Assembly: GCA_964639875.1 (NCBI GenBank)
Contig: CAZXEM010000022.1
Location: forward strand, 1 to 17,732
Direction: 5' to 3'
DNA length: 17,732 nucleotides
Origin: CAZQLW01 sp964639875
GTDB taxonomy: Archaea; Nanobdellota; Nanobdellia; Woesearchaeales; GW2011-AR9
Both the position numbers and the translations under genes were made by a program. The notes below the pieces were generated by a model. It searched no databases, had not been told where the DNA came from, and saw only the letters and a list, made by a program, of their open reading frames with translations. Below are positions 7,272-13,760 of this stretch, piece after piece. Within the stretch, counting starts at the first letter, position 1. The number at the start of each line of letters is the position of its first letter.

Positions 7272-7357
7272 TGTGGCGGAATTTTCTCAATTTTTGTAGA
7301 ATTAATTAAGTTAGTTATAATAAAGCGCGGGAAAAATTAAACATAACATCGTTTATG
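7272..7357 (-). repeat. right inverted repeat of the cassette
   Basis: TGTGGCGGAATTTTCT (7272-7287), GCGGGAAAAA (7327-7336) and TAACATCGTTTATG (7344-7357) are the reverse complements of the three left-end blocks; the last has one extra base. The outer end is itself palindromic: AACATAA (7340-7346) and TTATGTT (7353-7359) around CATCGT. Confidence 0.6.
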
Positions 7358-7441
7358 TTGAAGTCTGAGTATTTATCGCTTACAGATCTTAAAACAAGAA
7401 AATCTAGCCCCTCATAAAGTGATAATTCTATACCCTTACTA

Positions 7442-7471
7442 AATAAGAAATAAATAATAAAAATAAAAAAA
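7442..7471 (-). terminator. T-rich terminator after the P-type ATPase
   Basis: Read on the minus strand, the bases directly after the ATPase stop are a long run of T tracts (TTTTTTTATTTTTATTATT), a typical archaeal U-rich terminator. The remaining bases to the cassette border (7358-7441) hold nothing recognisable. Confidence 0.5.
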
Positions 7472-10099
7472 TCAACCCACTTTCTTTTCAAAAAAGTGTT
7501 TCTCAATTATTACGACAACTTTATTGATTAATAACAAGATTACTGCTCCGGCAATTATCAAACCCCAATCAATTAAGTTTAATGGTGCGGTTCCGAATAC
7601 TTTTGCTAACGGTGTATAAATTGTTGCTAGATGTAATAATACCGAAAGAACAATTGCTCCTTGCAACCATTTATTTGTAAAGAAGTTCAAGTTATACCTG
7701 CTTCTAATCATATGCAATCTGGCTAATTCAAAGACTACGATGGCCGTAAAAGCTACTGTTTGCGCTTTAGCTATCCCTGAACCTTGGTACAGCCAAAACA
7801 AAACTAGAGTGGCTAATCCTATCAAAACCCCGAAAGTTATAATGTCCCAACGTAACTCTTTGGAGAGGATACTTTCTCTTGCTGCTTTTGGTGGCCGGTT
7901 CATGATCCCTTCTGAATGTGGGTCTAATCCCAGCGCTGTTGCCGGTAAACCGTCCGTGATCAAATTGATCCATAAAATCTGAATCGCAGTAAGAGGTAAT
8001 GGTAACCCCGCCAGAGAAGCTGCTAAAATTACTGTTATCTCACCCAAATTACTTGAAAGAAGGTAATTAACAAATTTTCTAATATTATCAAAAATCCCTC
8101 TACCTTCTTCAACAGCACTAACAATACTGGTAAAGTTATCATCAGTTAAAATCATGTCAGAAGCTTCTTTAGCAACGTCAGTTCCTGTAATGCCCATAGA
8201 AATTCCAATATCTGCTTTCTTTAACGCAGGAGCATCATTAACCCCATCACCGGTCATCGCAACAATGTACCCTTTCTTTTTCAATGCAGAAACAATACGC
8301 ATTTTATGTTCCGGGTTAACTCTTGCACAAATACCAATATTTTTAATTTCCTTTTCAAGATTTTTGATCTTTTCTAATTGTTTACCTGTAATCGCTTTAC
8401 CAGTAATTCCAACTTCAGCAGCAATAGCTTGCGCAGTAGTAATTTGATCACCGGTAATCATAATAACTTTTATCCCAGCTTTTTGACATACCGCAATAGA
8501 ATCTTTAATTTCTTCCCGAGGCGGGTCAATCATTGCTTGCAACCCAACAAAAATCATTCCCTTTTCAGCATTTTCCTTTTTTCGATAATTGTCGTTATAA
8601 GCTAATCCTAGAACTCTTAAAGCTTGTTTAGCAAACTTTTCATTCTCTTTAAGAATTTCTTTCTTTTTATCTCTGGTTAAACGTTGAACTTTACCTTTGA
8701 TCAGAATTCTATCACAATAATTTATTAAAATGTCAGGTGCACCTTTAGTATAAGAAACTTTACCCCTCTTACTTTTATGAACTGTAGTCATCATTTTCCT
8801 TTTAGAATTGAAAGGAATTTCGTCAACTCTTGGTTCTTTCTTGTTAAGTTCCTTTTTAGTAAAACCCGCTTTTTCTGCAGAAACTATTAACGCAGCTTCT
8901 GTAGGGTCGCCAAGAACTTCTCTCTTAGAACTTTTACCGCTAAGTTCTGCATCGTTACATAAAGTACCAACTTTAAGCAGCTGGTGTAAAAATTCTGGAT
9001 TAGCAAGTTTCTTTTTAAGTACAAAAGTTCCCTTGGCTTCGTAACCTGAACCTGTAACCTCATAAACATTATTATTTGCCCAAATTCTTGTTACTGTCAT
9101 TTGGTTATGAGTTAACGTTCCAGTTTTATCAGTACAAATTACGTTTACACTTCCCAAAGTTTCAACACTTGGTAATTTTCTTACTAAAGCGTTCTTTTTA
9201 ACCATTCGTTGTACGCCTAACGCTAAAGAGATGGTAATTACTGCTGGTAAGCCTTCAGGAATAGCTGCTACAGCAAGAGCAATCGCGGTTAAGAACATTA
9301 TTGTTGGTTCTTTTCCGGTAAACACTCCAGCTAAAAATACTACTATTGCTACTAAGACAACAGCAACCGTTAAGTATTTCCCTAAATCACGCAACTTCTT
9401 TTGCAGTGGAGTTAAAGTTTCGTGCGCTTCCTGAATCATGGTGGCTATTTTTCCTACTTGGGTATTCATTCCTGTAGCTGTAACAATCGCTTTACCTCTC
9501 CCCTCAGAAATGATTGTTGAAGAGTAAACCATGTTTGTTCTGTCAGCTAATGCCGTTCCTTCTTTAAGAACTTCAACAATTTTAGATACCGGTTGCGATT
9601 CTCCTGTTAATGGCCCTTCTTGAGTTTGCAGTTCATGTACTTCTACTATTCTTGAATCTGCGGGAACTTTATCGCCAGTTTCAAGAACTATTAAATCGCC
9701 AGGCACAACTTGGGTAGAATCAATTTTCATTTCCTTCCCACCGCGAATAACTTTAGCTTTGGGAGAAGCCATTTTCTTTAAAGCTTCAATGGATTTTTCT
9801 GCTTTATATTCCTGGATAAATCCAAGGAAAGCGTTAAGGACAATTATTGCTCCGATAACAATTGCATCAACTTCTTCTTTAAGAAATATTGAAATTACTA
9901 AAGCAACTATTAAAAGCCAGACTAAAGGGCTAGTAAATTGTTGTAAAAATATTTTAAACGGGCTTATTCCCTTTTCAACCTTAAGTTCGTTCAAGCCATA
10001 TTTATGTAAACGATGATCCGCTTCAGAGTTAGATAACCCTTTCTCAGTAACTTTAAATTCAGAATAAATATCTTTAACATCTTTTTCAAAATAATCCAT
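7472..10099 (-). CDS. P-type ATPase, Ca2+-transporting type (P2A-like)
   Basis: An 875-residue cation pump that couples ATP hydrolysis to ion export across the cytoplasmic membrane. Landmarks are the actuator TGES (165-168), DKTGTLT with phosphorylated D324, the KGAPD nucleotide-binding motif (452-456), TGDQ (549-552) and TGDGVNDAPA (616-625). Membrane ion-site residues match SERCA: PEGLP in M4 (281-285, E282), NLGE in M5 (N684, E687), NLITDGLPATALG in M6 (N712, T715, D716) and E791 in M8. Retention of these positions favours Ca2+ over Na+/K+ or H+. Ten membrane segments are expected and the length is normal. It has its own promoter (TATA on the minus strand at about 10155-10164) and a Shine-Dalgarno GAGGTTG (10110-10116) ten bases before the ATG. 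It is complete. Confidence 0.93.
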   Translation of the reverse strand: MDYFEKDVKDIYSEFKVTEKGLSNSEADHRLHKYGLNELKVEKGISPFKIFLQQFTSPLVWLLIVALVISIFLKEEVDAIVIGAIIVLNAFLGFIQEYKAEKSIEALKKMASPKAKVIRGGKEMKIDSTQVVPGDLIVLETGDKVPADSRIVEVHELQTQEGPLTGESQPVSKIVEVLKEGTALADRTNMVYSSTIISEGRGKAIVTATGMNTQVGKIATMIQEAHETLTPLQKKLRDLGKYLTVAVVLVAIVVFLAGVFTGKEPTIMFLTAIALAVAAIPEGLPAVITISLALGVQRMVKKNALVRKLPSVETLGSVNVICTDKTGTLTHNQMTVTRIWANNNVYEVTGSGYEAKGTFVLKKKLANPEFLHQLLKVGTLCNDAELSGKSSKREVLGDPTEAALIVSAEKAGFTKKELNKKEPRVDEIPFNSKRKMMTTVHKSKRGKVSYTKGAPDILINYCDRILIKGKVQRLTRDKKKEILKENEKFAKQALRVLGLAYNDNYRKKENAEKGMIFVGLQAMIDPPREEIKDSIAVCQKAGIKVIMITGDQITTAQAIAAEVGITGKAITGKQLEKIKNLEKEIKNIGICARVNPEHKMRIVSALKKKGYIVAMTGDGVNDAPALKKADIGISMGITGTDVAKEASDMILTDDNFTSIVSAVEEGRGIFDNIRKFVNYLLSSNLGEITVILAASLAGLPLPLTAIQILWINLITDGLPATALGLDPHSEGIMNRPPKAARESILSKELRWDIITFGVLIGLATLVLFWLYQGSGIAKAQTVAFTAIVVFELARLHMIRSRYNLNFFTNKWLQGAIVLSVLLHLATIYTPLAKVFGTAPLNLIDWGLIIAGAVILLLINKVVVIIEKHFFEKKVG

Positions 10100-10109
10100 T
10101 TTCTTCCCT

Positions 10110-10164
10110 CAACCTCTTTTAAGTAATAATAATATAATAATAGTAAATAGTTATGGTATAAAAA
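10110..10164 (-). promoter_or_regulatory. promoter and ribosome-binding site of the ATPase
   Basis: On the minus strand, CATTTTTATACC (10153-10164) is TATA-like and predicts transcription start near 10134. GAGGTTG (10110-10116) is the Shine-Dalgarno, ten bases before the start. Most minus-strand genes upstream look coupled or leaderless, so the ATPase is probably an independent unit. The bases at 10165-10209 are AT-rich with nothing else visible. Confidence 0.45.
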
Positions 10165-10209
10165 TGTTTTTGTTAAAATTAGATATAAAATTTATATTAA
10201 AATAGATAG

Positions 10210-11034
10210 TTATTTACAAATACAGTAAAACAGTTCGTTACTAAACTCAATCAGTTCAAACTTATAACCTAAACGTTGAGTCATCAGTTCTATCCAACCT
10301 CTCCGCGGATGGTTCATTTTCTTACCGGACATGGTTAAAGTTGGAAAACTTACGATAATAAATTTTGCTGGGATTGCGTTAATAATTTGTTCAGAAGTTT
10401 TATGACCTTTACCTTTATCTAAAACGTCAGTCATCTTAAACAGAAAGGCCAGATCTGCTTTTGGTAATTTTTTGACTTTTTCTGTTTGTAATAAATCTAG
10501 AATTCCTGCTTTGCCGTTTATATTCTTATCTTTAAAGTATTGGTTCAAAATTTTAACTTCTTCCCTACTTAAATCATAAGCATAATAATCAACATTTTTT
10601 AAGTTCATATAAGAGTAAGATAATGGATTAAACCCTGCACCTAAATCTAGAATGGTTTTTGGAATTCCAGTTATTTTGAATATTTTTTTGTACAATTGAT
10701 TATAGAAAGATAATCTCTCTTTAGTAGAAGAATGAGTTTCTAATATTTTCTGATAATCTTTCTTTTTAACAAGTTCTTTAAGATTCTTAGTTTCTTTCTC
10801 CACTCTGAACAAACCGTAAGATCTTCTTAGTTTAGCACGAACTTCTTTAACAGTTTGTTTATATTCTTTAGATTTAGGATTGGGATTTTCATTCAATTTC
10901 TTAAATATTTTTGGTTCGCGTTTAAAAAACTGGGTCAATTCTTCTTTAATGAACTTATCATCTAATTCAGCCAGTTCTTTCTTTTGTTTAATATTTTTAA
11001 TTAGTTCTTTTATCATTATTTCTTTCACAGTCAT
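10210..11034 (-). CDS. FmrO/Arm-like 16S rRNA (guanine-N7) methyltransferase homologue
   Basis: A 274-residue SAM-dependent methyltransferase that resembles the aminoglycoside-resistance enzymes methylating G1405 of 16S rRNA (ArmA, RmtB, Sgm, FmrO). Family marks are a helical N-terminal domain (about 1-110) ending in HSSTKERL (101-108; HASTRERL-like in actinomycete enzymes), the SAM-binding ILDLGAGFNPLSY (128-140), YYAYDLSREEV (150-160), a LAFLFKMTDVLDKGKG block (195-210), IIVSFPTLTMSGKK (226-239) and the C-terminal NELFYCICK (266-274). Length is typical. Its ATG overlaps the stop of the metallopeptidase-like gene (ATGA at 11034-11031), implying translational coupling. Membership of the fold family is strong. 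The rRNA target base in this archaeon is inference. Confidence 0.82.
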   Translation of the reverse strand: MTVKEIMIKELIKNIKQKKELAELDDKFIKEELTQFFKREPKIFKKLNENPNPKSKEYKQTVKEVRAKLRRSYGLFRVEKETKNLKELVKKKDYQKILETHSSTKERLSFYNQLYKKIFKITGIPKTILDLGAGFNPLSYSYMNLKNVDYYAYDLSREEVKILNQYFKDKNINGKAGILDLLQTEKVKKLPKADLAFLFKMTDVLDKGKGHKTSEQIINAIPAKFIIVSFPTLTMSGKKMNHPRRGWIELMTQRLGYKFELIEFSNELFYCICK

Positions 11035-11657
11035 TTACCCAAAATCTCTCTTTTAACAAGTTCTACCTCTTTAATATAAGCAACATTATAATTTCGATAA
11101 ATGTTCCAAGCAGTTAAATCTGCAAAACCTTCATTAATCATCTCCAAACTATATCCATTATTATGTTTTAGAAAAAGATTATGATCAATTAATTTTAATA
11201 TTTCCCCTATGATTTTCTTATTATTTAACAAATGATGAACATATTCATGGACCAACACGGCTTTACCAACATTAGTTAATGTTATTTTATAACTTCCACT
11301 TCGATAATATAATGTAGTATCAAAAGGTTTTAATAAAACAATCCGACCATTTTTTCTAAATGTTTCTCTTTTTGCTTTATAATAAGCAACAACGTCTGCA
11401 CCTTTAGCTTCAATTTCTTTATTTAACCTTTTTGGTCTTACCATCTGATCACTTTGAAAAACTTCTCCTATTGCACTAGTAGCTTTAATTTTTAAGTCCA
11501 GTTTTAAAAATTTTTTCATCTTATCTTTATTATGTTTATACTGAAGAAAATTTGGCGAAATTAAAATTAATCTGGTTAAAGTTGATTTAATCTTATTTTC
11601 ATTTTTATCAATAAATTCTTTTGCTATTTTTGATAATTGAGTTGTCTTTAGTATCAT
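11031..11657 (-). CDS. putative HExxH zinc metallopeptidase-like protein
   Basis: A 208-residue protein with a zinc-protease motif: VLVHEYVHHLL gives H137, E138 and H141, and NEGFADLTAW supplies E176 as a likely third zinc ligand, the arrangement of gluzincin-type peptidases. No signal peptide is seen, so it probably acts in the cytoplasm. The N-terminal 100 residues are basic and helical. I do not recognise a specific named family. The minus-strand ATG at 11657 lies about 27 bp from a TATA-like GTTTTTATAG (about 11681-11690), so the message is likely leaderless. The stop overlaps the methyltransferase start by four bases, so the two are made together; why is not evident. Substrate unknown. 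Confidence 0.65.
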   Translation of the reverse strand: MILKTTQLSKIAKEFIDKNENKIKSTLTRLILISPNFLQYKHNKDKMKKFLKLDLKIKATSAIGEVFQSDQMVRPKRLNKEIEAKGADVVAYYKAKRETFRKNGRIVLLKPFDTTLYYRSGSYKITLTNVGKAVLVHEYVHHLLNNKKIIGEILKLIDHNLFLKHNNGYSLEMINEGFADLTAWNIYRNYNVAYIKEVELVKREILGK

Positions 11658-11690
11658 TTTAAGAATATTAAATCTTTGTACTATAAAAAC

Positions 11691-11700
11691 ATTTTTAAAC
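11691..11700 (+). promoter_or_regulatory. TATA box of signal peptidase I
   Basis: ATTTTTAAAC is centred about 28 bp before the ATG at 11724. This favours 11724 over the in-frame TTG at 11718 and indicates a leaderless message. The opposing TATA for the metallopeptidase gene (11681-11690) abuts it, so the 66-bp spacer is a compact divergent promoter. Confidence 0.45.
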
Positions 11701-11723
11701 AGACAGAGAATAGTTAATTGTTA

Positions 11724-12377
11724 ATGAAACGGAATTTTAAACATCACGCCAAAAATCTATGGAAGTTTTTTTGGCAGGATGATAGTGTCTGGAGCTGGAT
11801 AGCAAACATTATTGTTGCTTTCTTACTTATTAGGTTTATTGTTTACCCTGTTCTAGGAGTTGTTTTAGGAACAAGTTTTCCTATTGTGGCCGTACTTTCT
11901 GAAAGTATGGAACACGGGTTACATAACGGAGTTATCTGTGGTCAAAGTTTCCAAGAGTTTCCTGAATCGTTTGACAGTTATTGGCAAGTTTGTGGTAATT
12001 GGTACGAAGAACGGGGGATAACTAAAGAACAGTTTGCCAAATTCCCGCTCAAAGACGGGTTTAGGAAAGGTGATGTTATTATCATCTGGCGAGCAAACAG
12101 TAACAATTTAGAAGTTGGGGATGTTTTAGTTTTTCAAGGTAATAAACCGCAACCAATAATTCATCGTTTGGTTAATATTTGGGAAGAAGAAGGACAAACT
12201 TATTACCAGACTAAAGGTGACCATAATAGTCAAAGTATTTCTGGCAGTTTAGGCGAAACTAAGATTAAATCAGACCGGATTTATGGTCAAAGTATTTTAA
12301 GAATACCCTACTTGGGTTGGATAAAAATACTGTTTGTAGATGCAGTTAAACCGTTAGGGATTAAGATCGTAAGGTGA
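11724..12377 (+). CDS. sec11: signal peptidase I (archaeal/ER Ser-His type)
   Basis: A 217-residue membrane protease that removes signal peptides from exported proteins. An N-terminal membrane segment (about 26-49, IANIIVAFLLIRFIVYPVLG) anchors it. The catalytic serine is S61 in VLSESMEHG. Box D is IIHRLV with H147, which replaces the bacterial lysine, and box E is TKGDHNSQS (163-171, with D166), as in Sec11 and archaeal SPase I. An insertion between the Ser and His boxes (about 70-112) with two Cys (C72, C90) is longer than in many homologues. The start at 11724 is chosen from the TATA spacing. A T6 run 4-10 bases after the stop may end the transcript. Confidence 0.9.
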   Translation: MKRNFKHHAKNLWKFFWQDDSVWSWIANIIVAFLLIRFIVYPVLGVVLGTSFPIVAVLSESMEHGLHNGVICGQSFQEFPESFDSYWQVCGNWYEERGITKEQFAKFPLKDGFRKGDVIIIWRANSNNLEVGDVLVFQGNKPQPIIHRLVNIWEEEGQTYYQTKGDHNSQSISGSLGETKIKSDRIYGQSILRIPYLGWIKILFVDAVKPLGIKIVR

Positions 12378-12381
12378 ATAC

Positions 12382-12387
12382 TTTTTT
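12382..12387 (+). terminator. T6 terminator after signal peptidase I
   Basis: TTTTTT follows the TGA stop by four bases. A new TATA box for the next gene lies 22 bp further on. Confidence 0.35.
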
Positions 12388-12408
12388 ATAATCCAAATTT
12401 CAATAAAC

Positions 12409-12481
12409 CTTATAAATAAGGACTGAATTCTCAATAGATTAAACTTAAATTAAGCTTAATCAAACTTAAATGTGTGGGTGA
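12409..12481 (+). promoter_or_regulatory. promoter, palindromic leader and ribosome-binding site of the TFS gene
   Basis: CTTATAAATAA (12409-12419) is the TATA box and predicts a start near 12440, giving a leader of about 48 nt, unusual here where most genes are leaderless. The leader contains the 12-bp palindrome ATTAAGCTTAAT (12449-12460), flanked by two direct copies of AAACTTAAAT (12441-12450 and 12462-12471). GGTGA (12477-12481) is the Shine-Dalgarno, six bases before the ATG. Confidence 0.45.
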
Positions 12482-12487
12482 ATAATT

Positions 12488-12802
12488 ATGTTTTGTCAAA
12501 AATGTGGTTCTATCTTAAGACCAAAGGTTAAAGCGGGTAAAAAAGTACTTTATTGTAGTTGTGGCTTCACTAAAAATGTTGAAGGTGAAAGTTCTACTGA
12601 ACTTAAAGAAACTATTACTGGATCAAAGAAAGTTGAAGTTATTGAAAATCTTGAAACTCGACCAAAAGTTAAAATCAGGTGCGAAAAGTGTGCTAACGAT
12701 GTTGCCTATTTTTGGAGTCAACAAACAAGGTCTGCTGATGAACCAGAAACAAGATTCTTTAAATGTACAAAGTGTGAACATACTTGGAGAGAATATTCAT
12801 GA
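12488..12802 (+). CDS. tfs: transcription factor S (TFIIS-like RNA cleavage factor)
   Basis: A 104-residue archaeal TFS, which rescues backtracked RNA polymerase by stimulating transcript cleavage. The N-terminal zinc ribbon uses C3, C6, C23 and C25. The C-terminal TFIIS ribbon uses C65, C68, C93 and C96, with the acidic tip TRSADEPETRFF and catalytic D84-E85. All key residues are present and the length is exact for the family. It is preceded by a Shine-Dalgarno and a palindromic leader. Its stop overlaps the start of the next gene (ATGA), so the two are cotranslated. Confidence 0.95.
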   Translation: MFCQKCGSILRPKVKAGKKVLYCSCGFTKNVEGESSTELKETITGSKKVEVIENLETRPKVKIRCEKCANDVAYFWSQQTRSADEPETRFFKCTKCEHTWREYS

Positions 12803-13314
12803 ACTTAATCAGCTATCAAGAACTGTTATCTCAACTTAAAGAATCTGAAATATATAATGATTGGATTAAAGAAAATTCTGATAGTTTTCTGTCCCATTTT
12901 TTTTGTCAATTAGATAGTGAGTTTAATCCAAAATCTGAATGGGAAATAGGCATTTATTCTAATAACAAAATCACCGTTTTTGTTCCTATCAAGCAAGGGT
13001 TTGAACTGAAACCTGCTGATGAAATTTTTAAAAAACCAAATTCAGAAGTTGAACCGTTAAAAGTTGACGATATTAAACTTGACCTTGATCAAGCATTAAA
13101 CATCTTTAAAGAAAACTTTCCTAAATTTTTTGCTAAAGAAGTTTTAAGTGACGGTTTTTTAATCTTACAAACATATAATGATAAAACAGTTTGGAACTTT
13201 ACATTTATTACTAAACAGATTAGGTTCATCAATCTTAAAGTTGATGCCGGGAGTGGTGAAATTGTCAGTCATGATACAGTTAATCTTGTCCAACAAGGAC
13301 ATGCTAATAAATAA
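12799..13314 (+). CDS. hypothetical protein with PepSY-like C-terminal region
   Basis: 171 residues with the ATG at 12799, which overlaps the tfs stop. A Shine-Dalgarno-like GGAGAG (12785-12790) sits eight bases before it, so the alternative TTG at 12784 is unlikely. No signal peptide is seen. The C-terminal third reads DLDQALNIFKENFPKFFAKE, then NFTFITKQIRFINLKVD and AGSGEIVSHDTVNLV, which resembles a PepSY-type unit (helix, then strands ending in a D-x-x-T/S-GEI turn). That resemblance is by eye and moderate. The N-terminal half is unrecognised and rich in Asp and Glu. Coupling to tfs suggests a link to transcription, or simply a conserved neighbourhood. Confidence 0.65.
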   Translation: MNLISYQELLSQLKESEIYNDWIKENSDSFLSHFFCQLDSEFNPKSEWEIGIYSNNKITVFVPIKQGFELKPADEIFKKPNSEVEPLKVDDIKLDLDQALNIFKENFPKFFAKEVLSDGFLILQTYNDKTVWNFTFITKQIRFINLKVDAGSGEIVSHDTVNLVQQGHANK

Positions 13315-13605
13315 AGTTAAAAACTTCTTACAAAAAATTAATTTTAAAAAGTAAATCAATTATTTTCTGTAGTGAAAACAATAAGTAGTGCTTTTTCTCT
13401 CCACAATAATTACACTTCCCTTTTAGAGAAACTTAAAACTATTGAGCAATGTTTTTACCAATTTATCCCTCTGCAAAAGTGGTATTGAGACATTACAATC
13501 ATTAGTAGTAAACTGCAATATTATTTTCATAGTGGTATCGGCTTCTAGAATATATTTTCAAAGTTGAAAGTATTTATAAGTAAGTATAGATTCTAAAAAA
13601 GTACG
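13315..13605. other. intergenic region with short minus-strand frames
   Basis: No confident gene lies in these 291 bp. On the minus strand a 35-codon ATG frame (13530-13423; it contains TTNDCNVSIPLLQRDKL) is followed downstream in another frame by a segment with KGKCNYCGEKKHY (about 13420-13382), a CxxC zinc-ribbon-like pattern. This may be a degraded gene or chance. The palindromic TATA-like TATTTATAAG at 13571-13580 can serve either direction. A stretch at 13442-13482 resembles the left inverted repeat of the cassette. Confidence 0.35.
13571..13580 (+). promoter_or_regulatory. TATA box of the small-peptide locus
   Basis: TATTTATAAG is centred about 30 bp before the ATG at 13606, consistent with transcription starting a few bases before the ATG of the 12-codon frame. 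Confidence 0.45.
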
Positions 13606-13644
13606 ATGGATGTTATTAAAAAAAGAGGTGTTGATGTTTTATGA
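13606..13644 (+). CDS. 12-codon upstream frame (leader peptide candidate)
   Basis: A near-leaderless frame, MDVIKKRGVDVL, ends in TGA that overlaps the ATG of the 28-codon frame (ATGA at 13641-13644). It could be a leader peptide that couples translation of the next frame, or the 5' part of a single frameshifted small gene. Support comes only from promoter spacing and the overlap. Confidence 0.3.
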   Translation: MDVIKKRGVDVL

Positions 13645-13727
13645 ATAAAATTTCTTACAAAGCAATGATGAGTTGCAGGACACTAGATTCTTTCTGCCGA
13701 AAAGAAAGCGAAGAGGAAGAAGAGTAA
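13641..13727 (+). CDS. 28-residue peptide with Cys pair and poly-Glu tail
   Basis: Unrecognised small peptide. The sequence carries Tyr and Met in the middle, two cysteines seven residues apart (C12 and C19; MMSCRTLDSFC) and ends in a run of five Glu. GAGGTG at 13625-13630 is a good Shine-Dalgarno, ten bases before the ATG. A TATA box lies upstream and a hairpin terminator overlaps the 3' end, so the locus is a complete small transcription unit. It could be a small metal- or thiol-binding peptide, a ribosomal leader or a modified-peptide precursor; none of these is proven. A radical SAM gene lies 2.2 kb away on the other strand, which may be coincidence. Confidence 0.4.
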   Translation: MNKISYKAMMSCRTLDSFCRKESEEEEE

Positions 13728-13760
13728 ATATTCCTCTTATTTTTTAATTTTATTTTTTAT
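13711..13760 (+). terminator. hairpin plus T-rich terminator
   Basis: AAGAGGAA (13711-13718) pairs perfectly with TTCCTCTT (13731-13738) and is followed by ATTTTTTAATTTTATTTTTTATTT. The stem overlaps the Glu codons at the end of the small peptide gene, so the repetitive GAA/GAG codons may partly reflect the hairpin. Confidence 0.55.

Larger units (their letters stand above)
5034..7357. mobile_element. two-gene cassette bounded by imperfect inverted repeats (putative non-autonomous mobile element)
   Basis: Two unrecognised genes are tightly enclosed by inverted repeats. On each side, reading inward, come CATAA(A)CGATGTTA, then TTTTTCCCGC, then AGAAAATTCCGCCACA. The last two blocks are 49 bp apart on both sides (5093 to 5142; 7336 to 7287). 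The left repeat carries about 39 extra bases between the first two blocks. The inner edge of the left repeat ends 38 bp before the first gene, and the right repeat begins 11 bp after the last stop. No transposase, integrase or clear target-site duplication is visible, so mobility is an inference. The repeat pair itself is directly seen. Exact outer borders are uncertain. Confidence 0.5.

Noticed and set aside
7315..7506. 63-codon minus-strand frame between the ATPase and the cassette
   Set aside because: It overlaps the 3' end of the ATPase in another frame, passes through its T-rich terminator and the right inverted repeat, and has no ribosome-binding site or promoter.
7740..10016. Several plus-strand frames of 67-97 codons opposite the P-type ATPase
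   Set aside because: All lie antisense inside a complete, motif-rich ATPase gene and lack start signals and recognisable protein features.
12561..12839. 92-codon frame overlapping tfs in another frame
   Set aside because: It is an out-of-frame reading of the tfs zinc-ribbon gene, low-complexity in Lys and Leu, with no ribosome-binding site.
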